20,679 nucleotides of DNA from Rhizophagus prolifer (Eukaryota; Glomeromycota; Glomeromycetes; Glomerales; Glomeraceae). Location: positions 1 to 20,679 of the forward strand of contig NQWY01002893.1 in NCBI GenBank assembly GCA_019425655.1. Reading direction: 5' to 3'. Positions 8,824 through 18,999 of this stretch are shown in pieces. The notes under the pieces are model-generated. The model was not told the DNA's origin. It ran no database searches and saw nothing but the letters and a program-made list of their open reading frames with translations. Position 1 is the first letter of the stretch. Every line of letters begins with the position of its first letter. A program made the position numbers and the translations under genes.

Positions 8824-11800
8824 TTAGTTTCCAAGATGCGGGATGCGGCAGTCTCCATGTGCATACATGGTGATGTTATCTCGCGCAATCCATTTTTTGT
8901 CGTCCATAGAGGAGAGGCCTACCTTTGTCATTTGCACGACGTGTATTGCATGCTTGTCTGATCGGAGTGCAAAGAACGTTACTGTGTCCTTATGCTTTGG
9001 ATCAAAGAGAGCCTTATTGTATCGTTCATGGTGGAACTCTTTCTTTACGACCTTTGAGGGTATGCCTTTCACCTTTGTATACCATGCTTCAAATTCATTC
9101 TATCATCGTCAGCTCTAAGGACTGAATACATTTTGGGTCGCAGTCCAATAAACTTCGCAATAATAGCTCCGTTGCATTCATCCTTGAAGAGACCTGGGAC
9201 TTTAGTATTAGCTGTGACCTTTTCTTCACCTATTGCGCTGTGTACAGGGTGGTCTTTGGGGTAGTCACTAAAGTCAAACTGATTTGCCATGTCTATGAGG
9301 TCCGCATTCACGTCCTCTGTTTGCACTTGCATGAGGAGGGAGTCTGTGTCAGTATAGCAGAGCCGCACCTTCTCACCATATCTTACTTTAAGGGTATCGT
9401 AGTAGAACTTGTACATGCAGAGCTTTGAAAGATCAAGCACACACATGCCGACATACATCGGACGGTTAAGCATGATTTCTACTTTGCGCTGACGGATGGC
9501 TATGAGGTTTTCAGAGAAGATCTTGCGACTCTTGAAGGAGGGGTCAGATGTGAGCTTTGCATATTTTCTTGGATGCGTAAGAGGTTGGACTACAGATACG
9601 TGTTGTCTTTTTCAGAGATTTTCCATAATCTTGCCAAAGACACTGTTATTCATGAGCTTGAAGAAGTCCTTCTCAAAGTCATTTGCAGCATGTGCTCACA
9701 TTGTCATGTTATACTCTATGTATGGCTTCATCCATGGTGCCTGCTCAAATTTTATGGCTTCGTATACTTGCTCAATCACCATTCCTTGGCTGACGTAGTA
9801 TTGGAGATTTCTGTAGTGGACTACGTATTTGTCCTTGTCAAAGAGATTAGGAATGAGCTTGTCCGTGGGGACGTATCTCTGCCCAGGGCGGTTTATTAAC
9901 TCACATTGCTTTGCGCTGAGCCATTCTTTCTTCGCCCGCATTTTTTCAGGTGTAAGTGGATAGTCAGTATGTGCAGGATAGAGGGCTTCAGGGTACTTGA
10001 GCTTAACTTTAAGAATGTATCCTGTACACGAGTCATCTTGTAGGCGTCTGCTTTCTATTGCTTCCTGGAGTTGTTGTAGTTCATTCACGTCTCTTACCCA
10101 CTTGAAACCTCCTACTGGTAAGTGCTGCAACATGGCCCATCTGTAAAGATTGTTGGCATCCAGATAGAGGAGGAAGGACTTGAGCTTGTTCGCATCCCAC
10201 TTTCCTTCACCCATATCAGGGTTGTTGGCTCGTGCGTATCATCAGCTTACCATTGAGATTCCACCACGTAGACCTTGCTCAACCATTATGTACATATTCT
10301 GATCAGTGATAAGCTCGAGCGTTTATCTGGTTTTGTAGAAGAGCGCATCCTATGCGAAGCCTGGTATTGAGTAATACCAGAGTGGATCAAGACCGTACTT
10401 CTCCAAGGCTGTCTCCCAGAAGTTTTGAAAGATGTTCGCGAGGAGGAGGTCATCCGTCCTGAGATATATGTCATGATAATCACGCATGGTGTTGCAATCT
10501 GCCTTTCTCCATACATATTGTGCATATTCGTAATCAGCTTCACTGATATGTGTGTTATTGAGATGGCTATAGAATGCACCCTTCGGTGGTAGACTGGTTT
10601 TGTTAAACGTGTCCCAGTTAGTGAAGTACTCATACGGATAAATGCCTTTCTTGAGGAATATTTCAAGGAGTTCAGGCGGTGCTTGGCTCTTTGTGATTTT
10701 GAAGTTCTCAGGATGGGCAAAGCACCTTCTGGCATTAATTCGCCATAGGTGGTGGGGGTTCGTACATGGCTCTGCTTTACATTTTTCTGCTCTAAGATTC
10801 GTGGCAAGCTTCTTCAAACCCGCCTTCATGAACTGCATACTATCTATAAAGCGTAATGATCCCAGCTTGAATGTCATGTATTTTTCCATGTTGTAAGGGA
10901 TAGGCTCAATGTCATATTCGCATTCCATCGCTCTAATCCCTTGCATGATCATATGTCCGTTATATCCCACGAGGTTGTGGAAGATGACGGGGATATGCAT
11001 TTGTTGAGGCTTTATTCTGAGCTTGAGATTGCACGTCTTATGGGCTAGGCCTCTGTACTTACCTGTGATATGACAGTGGTCTCTTACCTTGTCACCGTTA
11101 AGAGTGTCACTGCATACCCAGCAGTCTGTTGCTTCATTGTGGGCGGCCTGCTCCTGTTCTGTTAGAGGGAGCATCTCCATAGGATTCTTGAACTCATCAC
11201 AGATGAATAACGCCTCTCTTGTTATTTCTGATATGAACTTTTGCGCTGCATTTTCTCCTACAAAGATTTTTTGAGGTTCGCTTACCCTGTCGAATCGTAC
11301 TTTTAAGTAGGAGTACGAGCAGGGGATTTGCTCTTTTATATATATGTGTCCGTCTTTTCAGCGAGACGCATTAGTGCAAAGTTAAATGTATCATCAATGT
11401 TCGTGGATAGAAAGATTGGCATGTTGTGAGTTTTAAGGGGGATATGATATCTGTAGTCATGGCCTGAATCATCAGGTAGTTGTTCGTCGAAAAGCCCTTG
11501 TTGGAAGTCTGTAATGTGGTGCATCGTCGCGAACATGCCTAATTTCACTTTGATTGGGCCTAACCTTTGCCGCTCATCCTGAAGGATGTTTCTAATAATA
11601 TCACTATTGGCATTTAGGGTGTCAAAGTAATCATGTTCCCCTGGTGTTCCTACAGCTATATCGGCTGTATAGTTTGAGTCTGTGATCTCTCCTCTGACAT
11701 GTACTTGCTCACGACAGGTAAATACTATTTCATAGTGTGGGTGGGGATCGATTTCTGTTAACTGAGCAAACTCGGCATTAGTTGCAGCCTCCTTGGCCTC

Positions 11801-12166
11801 TCTTATTGCACGAATTTCAGTTTCAAACTCCCGTAACATAGTACTTGAACATGAGTACAGGAGGGATTTTGGGTTTACCCCTTTAAGTCCTGCTAGAGTA
11901 GCACGAACTTTATGTCTACGTTGGGCTACTCTTGCTTGGTGTGGAATTCTTGCTTCCACTGCAGCGCCTGCATAACATGAAGCTTGTTCTGCAAAGACCT
12001 GCTCTACAGACGTGGAGGTCGCAGGACTCACAGTGCTTGTAGTTTGCTGGGCTCTTTCAACAAGTCTTTGAGGGGGTTGCAAGTCTCACTTCCATTCTTT
12101 GACTTCATCAGTCGAGATTTTTAGGAACTCAGCAATGCTTTCAAAGAACTTGCTTTGTGCGGCCAT
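8824..12166 (-). pseudogene. Protein-primed-type family-B DNA polymerase A (fossil)
   Basis: Translated leftward, probably from the ATG at 12166 (MAAQSKFFESIAEFLKISTD). The N-terminal part at about 12.1–11.3 kb has no recognised domain. Next come an endonuclease VII-like module (11020–11123), Exo II-like IFHNLVGYNGHMIM, the box RFIDSMQFMKAGLKKLATNL, Exo III-like YHDIYLRTDDLLLANIF, polymerase motif A YLDANNLYRWAM (about 10.15 kb), motif B KLMNNSVFGKIMEN (about 9.65 kb) and motif C YTDTDSLLM (about 9.35 kb), then a thumb-like tail to 8824. In Polintons, linear plasmids and some viruses this enzyme copies the element from a protein primer. The gene looks nearly full length but is broken, with several breaks. 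A TATA-like agtatttaaag lies about 80 bases upstream, and beyond it the hairpin at 12335–12484. It is clearly diverged from polymerase B. Confidence 0.85.
11020..11123 (-). other. Endonuclease VII-like zinc module within polymerase A
   Basis: CWVC, then 11 residues, then DHCHITGKYRG, then LAHKTCN. Two Cys pairs surround a His-Cys-His core. This is the signature of the phage T4 endonuclease VII (HNH) family, in which DH-x-H and the CxxC pairs hold zinc and the His acts in cutting branched DNA. Here it is followed closely by the polymerase's Exo II-like motif IFHNLVGYNGH, so it sits inside the polymerase polyprotein rather than in a separate gene. Confidence 0.75.
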
Positions 12167-12334
12167 CTTTTTTTCTGAAATCTGTATTCTTCAAAATACT
12201 TTTCAGTAGTGAGAGTGGGGTTTGGTGGTAGGGCCAGTCTTTAAATACTTTTTGAGATGACACGTATCTTGCATGATTTTAGGGGGTGCAGGCTTACAGC
12301 CCACCCTGGCCTACCTGTGGCTACTTTTATATTA

Positions 12335-12484
12335 GAACCCCCTTTATTCGCCGATAGAAGCTCTTCTGGGCTATCTAGATTTGCATACTTGGCGGAAGCT
12401 ACTACGACCCCCTGCGGGGGGTCTGTTTTGGTATGCAGGGATATATAGTGAGGACAGGCTTCTAATGGGCGATAAGAGGGGTTC
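12335..12484. repeat. Nested hairpin (copy A) upstream of polymerase A
   Basis: Outer arms 12335–12361 and 12458–12484 pair at about 20 of 27 positions. An inner pair gcatac/gtatgc follows (about 12383–12388 and 12431–12436), and the tip is the GC-rich palindrome accccctgcggggggt at 12407–12422. The 19-mer gaagctcttctgggctatc (12357–12375) and the box tttgcatact recur exactly in copy B. The hairpin lies 169 bases upstream of the likely start of polymerase A. It could be a terminal or replication structure of the element, a transcription signal, or an independent foldback element. Confidence 0.75.
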
Positions 12485-12880
12485 AAGGGCATGTTTACCA
12501 GGAAACGCTTTCATGCGAGCTGCGGACCTTTCAGCTTACTGTAAGAAAGCTAGCCTGGAGCCTGTTTTCAGACAAAGGGGGGCCATTCCTGCTACAAACT
12601 GCCTTCTTGGGGATTTCAGCTTTGATTGCAGTTTGGATAGCGTGGCAGGCCTTTCCTTGCAAATTGCCCGTTTGGAGCTGTTCCTGGTATGTTTGCATTT
12701 TATACTTCTTGGCCTTTTACCCTCGCTGGGAATCTTTCCTGCTATCAAAAATTTTTTCATGGCCAAATCCGGATTGGAGGCCTTTTGAGGGGCTTATTTT
12801 TAGCCCTCATTTAGGGGGTCGGAGGGCTGGTAGGCAGTGATATTGCCCAGTCATGTGATCTGTCCCAGAACATACATTTT
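12485..12880. other. GC-richer stretch without an assigned gene
   Basis: This stretch lies between hairpin A and the 3' end of polymerase B. It is markedly richer in G and C than the host-like spacers and holds small palindromes such as cttactgtaag (12535–12545). A 135-codon frame is open at 12381–12788 on the plus strand, but it starts inside the hairpin, competes with open frames on both strands, and matches no domain I know. It is probably non-coding terminal sequence of one of the polymerase elements, though a lost gene cannot be excluded. Confidence 0.5.
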
Positions 12881-14809
12881 CCTACTTCTTCGCATACTGG
12901 GTTATCAAAAGTGTTCCGCCTAACGTCGGGAAGTATGTGCTCAAGGCCATTTCTCCCATACCTTTCTTACTAACACCCTTATGCTTAAATCTAATAGAGC
13001 TATCGGTTAATACGTAGTGGTATGATTTTGCGCGAATGTGAAATGATTCTGTAATGACGTTACCGGGGGTTTCATTCTTAAAGAGGCCAATAGTTTTAGA
13101 ATTATTGAGATCAAAGAAGTCTGGACGCTCAGCCATATCTTTATAGATGTCTTCCGTTTGTACATGATAGATGAAAGAATCAGTATCCATGTACCCAAGT
13201 TGCGCATTGTCACCATACTTTTCCTTGACATAGCCGTACCAGAAATGGTATATCAAAAGTTTGCTGAGACCGAGAACGGATGTTCCAACTATAATAGGCT
13301 TGTTGAGGATGACACTTGCCTTTCCCATATGCACATCTACGATTGTTTCTCTGAGTTGACGTGCGTACTTGAATGATGGCTTACGGATCTTTTTGATAAA
13401 CTTCTTTTCATCCATTGCATTAGTAAGTCTCATGAGCTTGACGTTCTGGTACTTGCAAATATTCTCCATAGTTTTACCGTACACTGCATTATTCATAAGC
13501 TTAAAGAAGTCCTTCTCAAAAGAATTCTTCACGCCCTGACATAGTGACATATTTTTCATGATATATGGCGCAAGCCAATTCGTTTAGTCAAATGATAAGG
13601 CTTCTGTAACCTTATCTACTACCATACCAAGTTTCACATAGTATTGGAGCTCCAGGTAATGTATAACATAATCTTCCTGCCGATTGAGATGCGGGACTAA
13701 TTTTTCTGTCGTAGCGTAACATCCTCCATCCAGACTATTTACAAGCTCTGTGATACATGGACTAAGCCAATCCTTTTTCACGGCGACACTGTCGACTGCA
13801 GGTGGGAGGTTGTGCAAATAGTCGTGTGTCTTGAGAGGAAAGTGAGCTTTGATGTTAAGGAAGAGACCACGAGATGCATCAGATTTAGTATTAAGAGCGT
13901 CGTTAAGAATTTGCTTTTGCTTGTCTGGGTTCTGATGTAAGTACTCTGGGCTGGTGACCCACTGGTAGTTACCAATAGGAAGAGACTGGCACATTGCCCA
14001 TCTATAGAGATTGTTGGCATCTACATAAGAAATCCATGTTGTAGGATATAACGCGTCAAATGCCTTTCCCATTTTAGAGTTATTTGCAGAAAAGTAGCGG
14101 TGTGCCGCCATTGAGATACCTTCTCGTTTTGCCTTCTCAATGAAGTCATGCATGGCCATCTCAGTGAAGAGCTCGATCTTTACATCTGTCATCTTAAGCA
14201 TAGCATCCCATGACAGTGCTGGCGCAGATACATAATGACTGGGGTCAAGACCATAGTAATGCATTGAGGTATGGCGGAATTTTGTCCATATATCGGCAAA
14301 AAGGAGGACATCTGTTTTAAGGTAGAGGTCATGGTATTCTCCAAGGTCTTTGCAACCAAACTCATGCCAGACTTTTTGAGCGTACTTGTAATCCTTTTCT
14401 GTAATCTTACCACTAAGTAATCCATGAAATTCGTGGATGGGAGGAAGCTCTTTTTCCTTGAAACGGTCATGCGAGTCAATATATTGATAAGGATATACCC
14501 CTTGCATGTGACAAGGTCTATTTGCTCTGAAGTGAAGTTCGCGAAGTAACATGAGGTCAGGGGCTTGTCCGCACCCAAGTTCTTGGCAAGATTTGTGAGA
14601 CTGAAATTCATGAACTGCATGCTATCGATATAATTGAATAATCCTACCTTCATGCTCTTGTAGCGTTCGAATGTTTCTGCGATGACCTTGATCTGATGTG
14701 CATTGGCAGAACGCCCGACTGATTCGCAGACAAGGTGGGAATCATAACCTCAAAAATTATGAAATACAACAAGGATTGGGGTCTTCCATTCTTTGATTTG
14801 GAGTTTGAG

Positions 14810-14914
14810 GTTGCAGCGGTTGTGGGTCGCGCCGTGATATTTTCCAGTAATATGGCAGTGATCCCAAACTTTCGCATTCTTGTCTTCATCAAAAGTTCCA
14901 TTGCAAATCCAGCA
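14810..14914 (-). other. Endonuclease VII-like zinc module within polymerase B
   Basis: CWIC, then a spacer a few residues longer than in polymerase A, then DHCHITGKYHG and ATHNRCNLKL. The same Cys and His positions are kept although the surrounding polymerase has diverged. It lies after the Exo I-like DFEAD motif (about 15.19 kb) and before the RYIDSMQF-like region (about 14.63 kb), that is, inside the exonuclease region. Confidence 0.75.
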
Positions 14915-16414
14915 TCACGTCACATGGGTGAAATTTCTTTGGTCTTCTTTAGTGATAACGCGGTCTGCCTTGATTGCTAAAACTTCATTGATGCACTTTA
15001 GTTCTTCATCAAGACGGTGGACAAATTCCTCTGTCGCATTTAGCTCACGGTACAAGAACGGATCCCATGTTTCATCAGTATCTATCCAGTGGACCAAGTA
15101 ACAGAAGCTGTTAGCATGCTGCTCCATGATCTTACGCATGCTTCCTCCATAGTTTTCATTGCATTTCCTGTTGTCTGCCTCAAAGTCTGCAATAATTACA
15201 CACGGCGCATATATCATTCGTCCATGATTTTTAAACATCATGATGTCATTGACCCCCTTCTCTGGAAGGTCAACACGTTGCGAAGCTTCTCCCAAACCAA
15301 AGCACCACTTCTGATGTGTGGCTAAGAACTTAGGTGTGCGAAAGCTTTGAAAACAGCAATTGCAAAGGTGCTTTTTCTCTCTATGTGTGCTATCTTTATA
15401 CACCAGGGCGTCCGAATTCTTGATCTAAAGGAAGTGATTCTTCTGGCCATACTTTCCTTCACCTGACTTTGTGATATCTGTAAGTGCCATGAGGTGGATG
15501 ACATGAGGTCGGCTGAAATTCTTACTTACGATTACTGGGCGGGGCATACTTGACTTTCCTTCCACTCCCATATGTTAATAGAGACGTCTGGGTTCATCTC
15601 CTCTATTTTGCTAAATACGCGTGAACAAATGGGTGTCGGCATTGGCATACCATCTAGTTTGACTTTCATTAAGTAAGGCTCAAACTTCTTCGCCCAGAAG
15701 ATGCGCTCAAGTTTTTGTATATGTCCGTCCTGATAGGTGAAGTATGCGCCAAGTGCTCCCTGCAAACATTTTTTTGAAGGTTTACCTGTACTTGAATCAA
15801 TGAGACCATTATTGTCTGGATTGATGGTGCACTTCTTATTCACGAGGGCTTTAGGCGTAGGGATGTAAGAACATCCTTCTGCACGTCGATACGTATAAGC
15901 TTCTATATAGATCTATCGTATTCCTTTAAGAATCTTTCCTGACCCCTCACTTAAGCCAAGTTCGATATGTTCATCAATCTTGACCGCTGATTCCGTTAAA
16001 TGGTTATCTATATCATTCTTTGAAAAAAGCATGTGTAGTCTGCTTCTGTGATATTCTTTAAAATGTTCTAAAGTATAGTTTGCTATATTTTCACGATCAC
16101 CTGTGCCTTTATAAATGTGTCGCTTGTAAGAGGCTTTAATGACGATTCCTAATTTAATCTGCCTCTTTTTCTCTAACTCATGCTCAAGAATTCTGGTGAC
16201 TTGGTCACGGGTGTTCGCCATTAGTTGAGGCATATATGGCACATTAGTGTATTTTGTCTTTAGCTTTTTATTGAAGGCATATGCTGGATTCTTTGAAGAA
16301 GGAACTTTACCCTGCCCATATTGTTAATAGCTTATGTGAACAGTGGGCACGAGAAGGGTCACGCACTCTTCTTGTAAACTCTAGTTTTTCGTGATGTTTT
16401 TGCTCACGGTGGGC

Positions 16415-16618
16415 TTACGTTGCTGGACCTGGTCCTGCTTCAGGATCTGCCGCTGGTGTGACCACTGGTGTGAGCACAGATGGCACAGGTGCTGCCACTG
16501 ATGGGGCAAGTATTTGTGCTGGCATTAGCAGAACAACTGGCGTAACTGCTGGTGCTACCACTGGTGCGGCCACTAATGGTGGTATCGGGGATGTTTCCCG
16601 TGGTGGGTTCTGTGATTT
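16415..16618 (-). other. Pro/Val/Ala-rich linker of polymerase B
   Basis: After the zinc finger the frame runs through repeated short blocks of Pro, Val, Ala and Thr, such as APVVAPAVTPVV and SVAAPVPSVLTPVV. At DNA level the plus strand shows irregular repeats of (a/g)ctggtg(c/t). It looks like a flexible tether between the finger and the body of the protein. Confidence 0.6.
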
Positions 16619-16789
16619 GCATTGAAACTTCCTAACTGTGTGATCATGAAGTTTGTGTGGTATAGCAAAGGTTCTGCCACATCTATCACACGTGCGGTTT
16701 TCTTTTTTCATTACTAATGTATATGTAATATCTTACAACAGCATGTACCCAAAATTTAAGGTATAGGTGTAAACAGGACAGATGGGGCG

Positions 16790-16990
16790 TAGAGCAGGTT
16801 CTTATATACTTTTTGTAGAATAGCAGGGGGGACCAAAACCGCCATAGGGCATGAACCAGGCAGCTATTTTTTGGTAAGACTAAGAAACCTTCCAAACCGC
16901 TTTAGAGCATGTTCCTATATACTGTAATTTGGGAATAGCTGGAACATGGTAAAAACTCCAATTTGTGCTGTCCTAGGGTTCCTATATAAG
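16790..16990. repeat. Repeat-rich region upstream of polymerase B
   Basis: A ttc(c/t)tatata box recurs three times (about 16799, 16912, 16979). catgttcc at 16908–16915 and ggaacatg at 16941–16948 form an exact inverted pair. The block attttttggtaagactaagaaa (16865–16886) recurs as atttttggtaagactagaaa at 17149–17168, on the other side of hairpin B. The region may hold promoter or replication signals of the element, or internal duplications. Confidence 0.55.
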
Positions 16991-17135
16991 AATCCCTTAG
17001 ATCGCTAAATGAAGCTCTTCTGGGCTATCAAAAAAATTTGCATACTAGGAACGGCGTCCTACCCCCTGTGGGGTAGTCCTGGTATGCGTAAAAAGGATAG
17101 CAGGAAGGGCTTCAAATATGTGATAAAGGTGGTTC
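16990..17135. repeat. Nested hairpin (copy B) upstream of polymerase B
   Basis: The outer arms are 16990–17020 and 17104–17135 (imperfect), with gcatac/gtatgc inside (17040–17045 and 17082–17087) and the tip taccccctgtggggta at 17060–17075. It shares the exact 19-mer gaagctcttctgggctatc (17011–17029) and tttgcatact (17037–17046) with copy A, in the same orientation relative to its polymerase. It lies about 280 bases upstream of the ATG at 16711. Confidence 0.75.
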
Positions 17136-17171
17136 AAGGTCATGAGCAATTTTTGGTAAGACTAGAAAGTA

Positions 17172-17330
17172 TAGTTCCGCACGGATCAGATTGGATCAGA
17201 TTTAAACAGAATTCAATTCAATCTGATTCATTATAAAAAAATTGGATTTGATCCAAGTTGAATCGGATTAAATTAATCTAATCTGAATCCGATTTGAATC
17301 TGATCCGAACTGATTCAATTTTTATTTGTA
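17172..17330. repeat. Subterminal repeats of the hAT element
   Basis: About ten degenerate copies of ggatcagatt or its reverse complement, in both orientations, including an exact 9-bp inverted pair aatcggatt (17261–17269) / aatccgatt (17286–17294). In hAT elements such subterminal motifs bind the transposase. No comparable cluster is seen near 18900–19100, in line with loss of the other end. Confidence 0.7.
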
Positions 17331-17404
17331 AATTAAAAAGATTTCATCATTGGCAAATATTTAAGTTTTAAAGTTTTTATTTATTCATTATTTAATAAAT
17401 CATT

Positions 17405-18996
17405 CTAGGATTTTAAACACATACTTATTCTTACCGTTTTTCCTATTAAACGGTTTCTATTGTATGTAATTAAATTTTTCAAAATTGAAAAACACTGCTC
17501 AGATAGCACACTTGTAGCAGGTATAGCTAAATAATCACGAGCCATCTTACTAAGTTGTGAATATTGAGTCTCATTAATTCGCCACCATTCAAGAGGGTTG
17601 AAATTTTCACCAGAAACAGTTGGTGAAGCAATATATGTTTTAAATTCATCTACATTTTCTACATAACGATGTTTAAATACATGTGACATTACTGATTTGT
17701 CTTTTTTTGAGAAGGAAATGCTGGAATTTAAAGGGGTAGCGGCATAATTGGAATTAAAAATATTCACGAAACTATATAACAACCAAAAATCTTTAAAAAG
17801 TACATACCTTTGATTAATTTCATTTATTAAATCATCACCCCACTTTTCATCTTTAAAATATTGCATTTTTAATCTCGGATCTAAGATAACTGCTATTAAG
17901 TATGCGTTATTTGTTTTGTTATAGTATTTCAATAATTTATCTTTGCAATATTTGGCAGCTTTTTTCATTGATTTTTCAATTCGTATATTTTTCCAATAAT
18001 ATCTTTTACATGATCAATTAAATAATTGAATAATGGAATCGTCATAGAAAGTGTTGAATATGTGCTTCCCGACATTACTGCTATTACTTCTTTAAACGGT
18101 TCAAGAAAATCTACTAACTTTCTAAGTCCATTCCATTGTTCTTCTGTAAGTGTATAGCTTTTGAGATCACGATCAGATATTGCAGTAATATCAAGAGCCA
18201 AAAGCCTACAGGTTTTATTAATAAAGCTCTTGAAATCATTTCACATGTCGAATTCCACCTTGTTGGCACATCTATTATAGGTTTTAAATCATCAATATTA
18301 TTATTCTTACATGCAAGGCTTAATTTTTCACAACGTTGAGTAGACACATGAATTTTATTAAGAAGTTTTCTGAGCTATTCTAACCTGACTTAAACTTAGT
18401 TCTTGATCTAAGTATTTTAAAAATTCTTGTACACCTATATTGATTGTATGCACAAAGCATCTAAAGTGGTTTTCATTATTAAAAATAATATGATTTTGAC
18501 CTGCCCATTTACTTAATTCATTAATAAATGCTTGGTTATTTGAGGCATTATCAAGAGTAATTCCAAATAGCTATGAAAATTTATAAAATACATTAAATAT
18601 ATTTATTCTATAAGAATAAGTAATTACCTTATCTTTGATTGACAAATTTTCTAATCCTGATATGAATGTATTTTTAATATTTTCGCCAGTGTGGGATCCA
18701 TACATTTGTATAAAGTCAACTATCACACTTTGTAACTTCCATTCTTTATCAATGAAATGGGCAGTTAAGGACAGGAAAGATTTGGTTGAGGGGAAAGTCC
18801 AGATATTGGTTGTAAATGATATCTTTCCTGGCACCATTTGCAAAATATCTTTAATCTTTTTAACATTTACTTCATAAAGATTGTAAATATTTCTCTTGAT
18901 TGTGTCTGCTGAGAGTACCAAGGCATCGGGATGGAGTAAATGCACAAACTCAATAAAACTTGGATCTTCAACGACGGTGTAAGATCGCACTGCCAC
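17405..18996 (-). pseudogene. hAT-family transposase, disrupted
   Basis: Order of translation: 18996–18628 catalytic N-part (LSLTAHFIDKEW); an intron at 18627–18571; 18570 onward LFGITLDNASNN (second catalytic Asp, codon 18552–18550) and HFRCFVHTIN (the conserved Cys/His pair); IDVPTRWNSTCEMI (the RW box); and the C-terminal dimerisation region PLEWWRINETQYSQLSKMAR, then LAIPATSVLSEQCFSILKN and NRNRLIGKTVRI near 17.45 kb. The first catalytic Asp is replaced: the usual TTD-x-W reads TTNIW (Asn64 of the frame from 18996). The reading frame changes near 18370, between about 18190 and 18215 (apparently some 11 extra bases), and near 17980. The N-terminal BED zinc finger is absent. It is an inactive relic. 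The family call is firm from the dimerisation region alone. Confidence 0.85.
18571..18627 (-). other. 57-nt intron in the hAT transposase
   Basis: On the minus strand GATAAG|GTAATT at 18627 and TTTTCATAG at 18571 bound 57 bases. Removing them joins SIKDK to LFGITLDNASNN in phase 0, and the extra residues and the TAG otherwise seen there disappear. So this apparent break is better read as an intron. Confidence 0.65.
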
Positions 18997-18999
18997 TAC

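Larger units (their letters stand above)
12882..16711 (-). pseudogene. Protein-primed-type family-B DNA polymerase B with N-terminal zinc finger (fossil)
   Basis: Translated leftward from the ATG at 16711. Residues 8–31 form a zinc-finger-like CDRCGRTF…HDHTVRKFQC (C-x2-C-x12-H-x6-C), then a Pro/Val/Ala-rich linker. Then come a region of unknown role (16.24–15.5 kb), a second finger-like CNCCFQSF…THQKWC (about 15.3–15.36 kb), Exo I-like CVIIADFEADNRK (about 15.19 kb), an endonuclease VII-like module (14810–14914), Exo III-like YHDLYLKTDVLLFADIW, motif A SYVDANNLYRWAM (about 14.02 kb), motif B KDFFKLMNNAVYGKTMEN (about 13.5 kb), motif C YMDTDSFIYHV (about 13.18 kb) and the thumb-like KHKGVSKKGM near the end. 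Its role is as for polymerase A. It looks close to full length and is broken with several breaks. It faces the same way as polymerase A but differs in N-terminal design and much of its sequence. Confidence 0.87.
17172..18998 (-). mobile_element. Degenerate hAT DNA transposon, 5' part missing
   Basis: The transposase remnant (17405–18996) reads leftward. Beyond its 3' end lies a terminal region full of ggatcagatt/gaatctgatcc-like boxes, and the element end may be the tagttccgcacggatc at 17172. The opposite end is not present: the N-terminal part of the transposase and the second terminus are missing, and the LTR of a retrotransposon begins at about 19000. hAT elements move by cut-and-paste and make 8-bp target duplications, but with one end gone this cannot be tested here. 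It lies just upstream of the polymerase B hairpin. Confidence 0.75.

Noticed and set aside
9496-9899. Plus-strand frames of about 100 codons opposite polymerase A
   Set aside because: They are antisense shadows of the polymerase region that carries motifs A and B.
7705-12166. Integrase plus polymerase A as one plain Polinton
   Set aside because: Not excluded, but the inverted 18-bp repeat remnant lies between the two genes, and no Polinton-type ATPase, adenovirus-like protease or jelly-roll capsid gene was seen. I kept it as an alternative only.
12381-12788. A 135-codon plus-strand frame
   Set aside because: It starts inside the hairpin, overlaps open frames on both strands, and has no recognisable domain.
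4083-12851. Shared 10-mer attgcccagt at 4083–4092 and 12842–12851, considered as element ends
   Set aside because: The match does not extend convincingly on either side and is in direct, not inverted, orientation.
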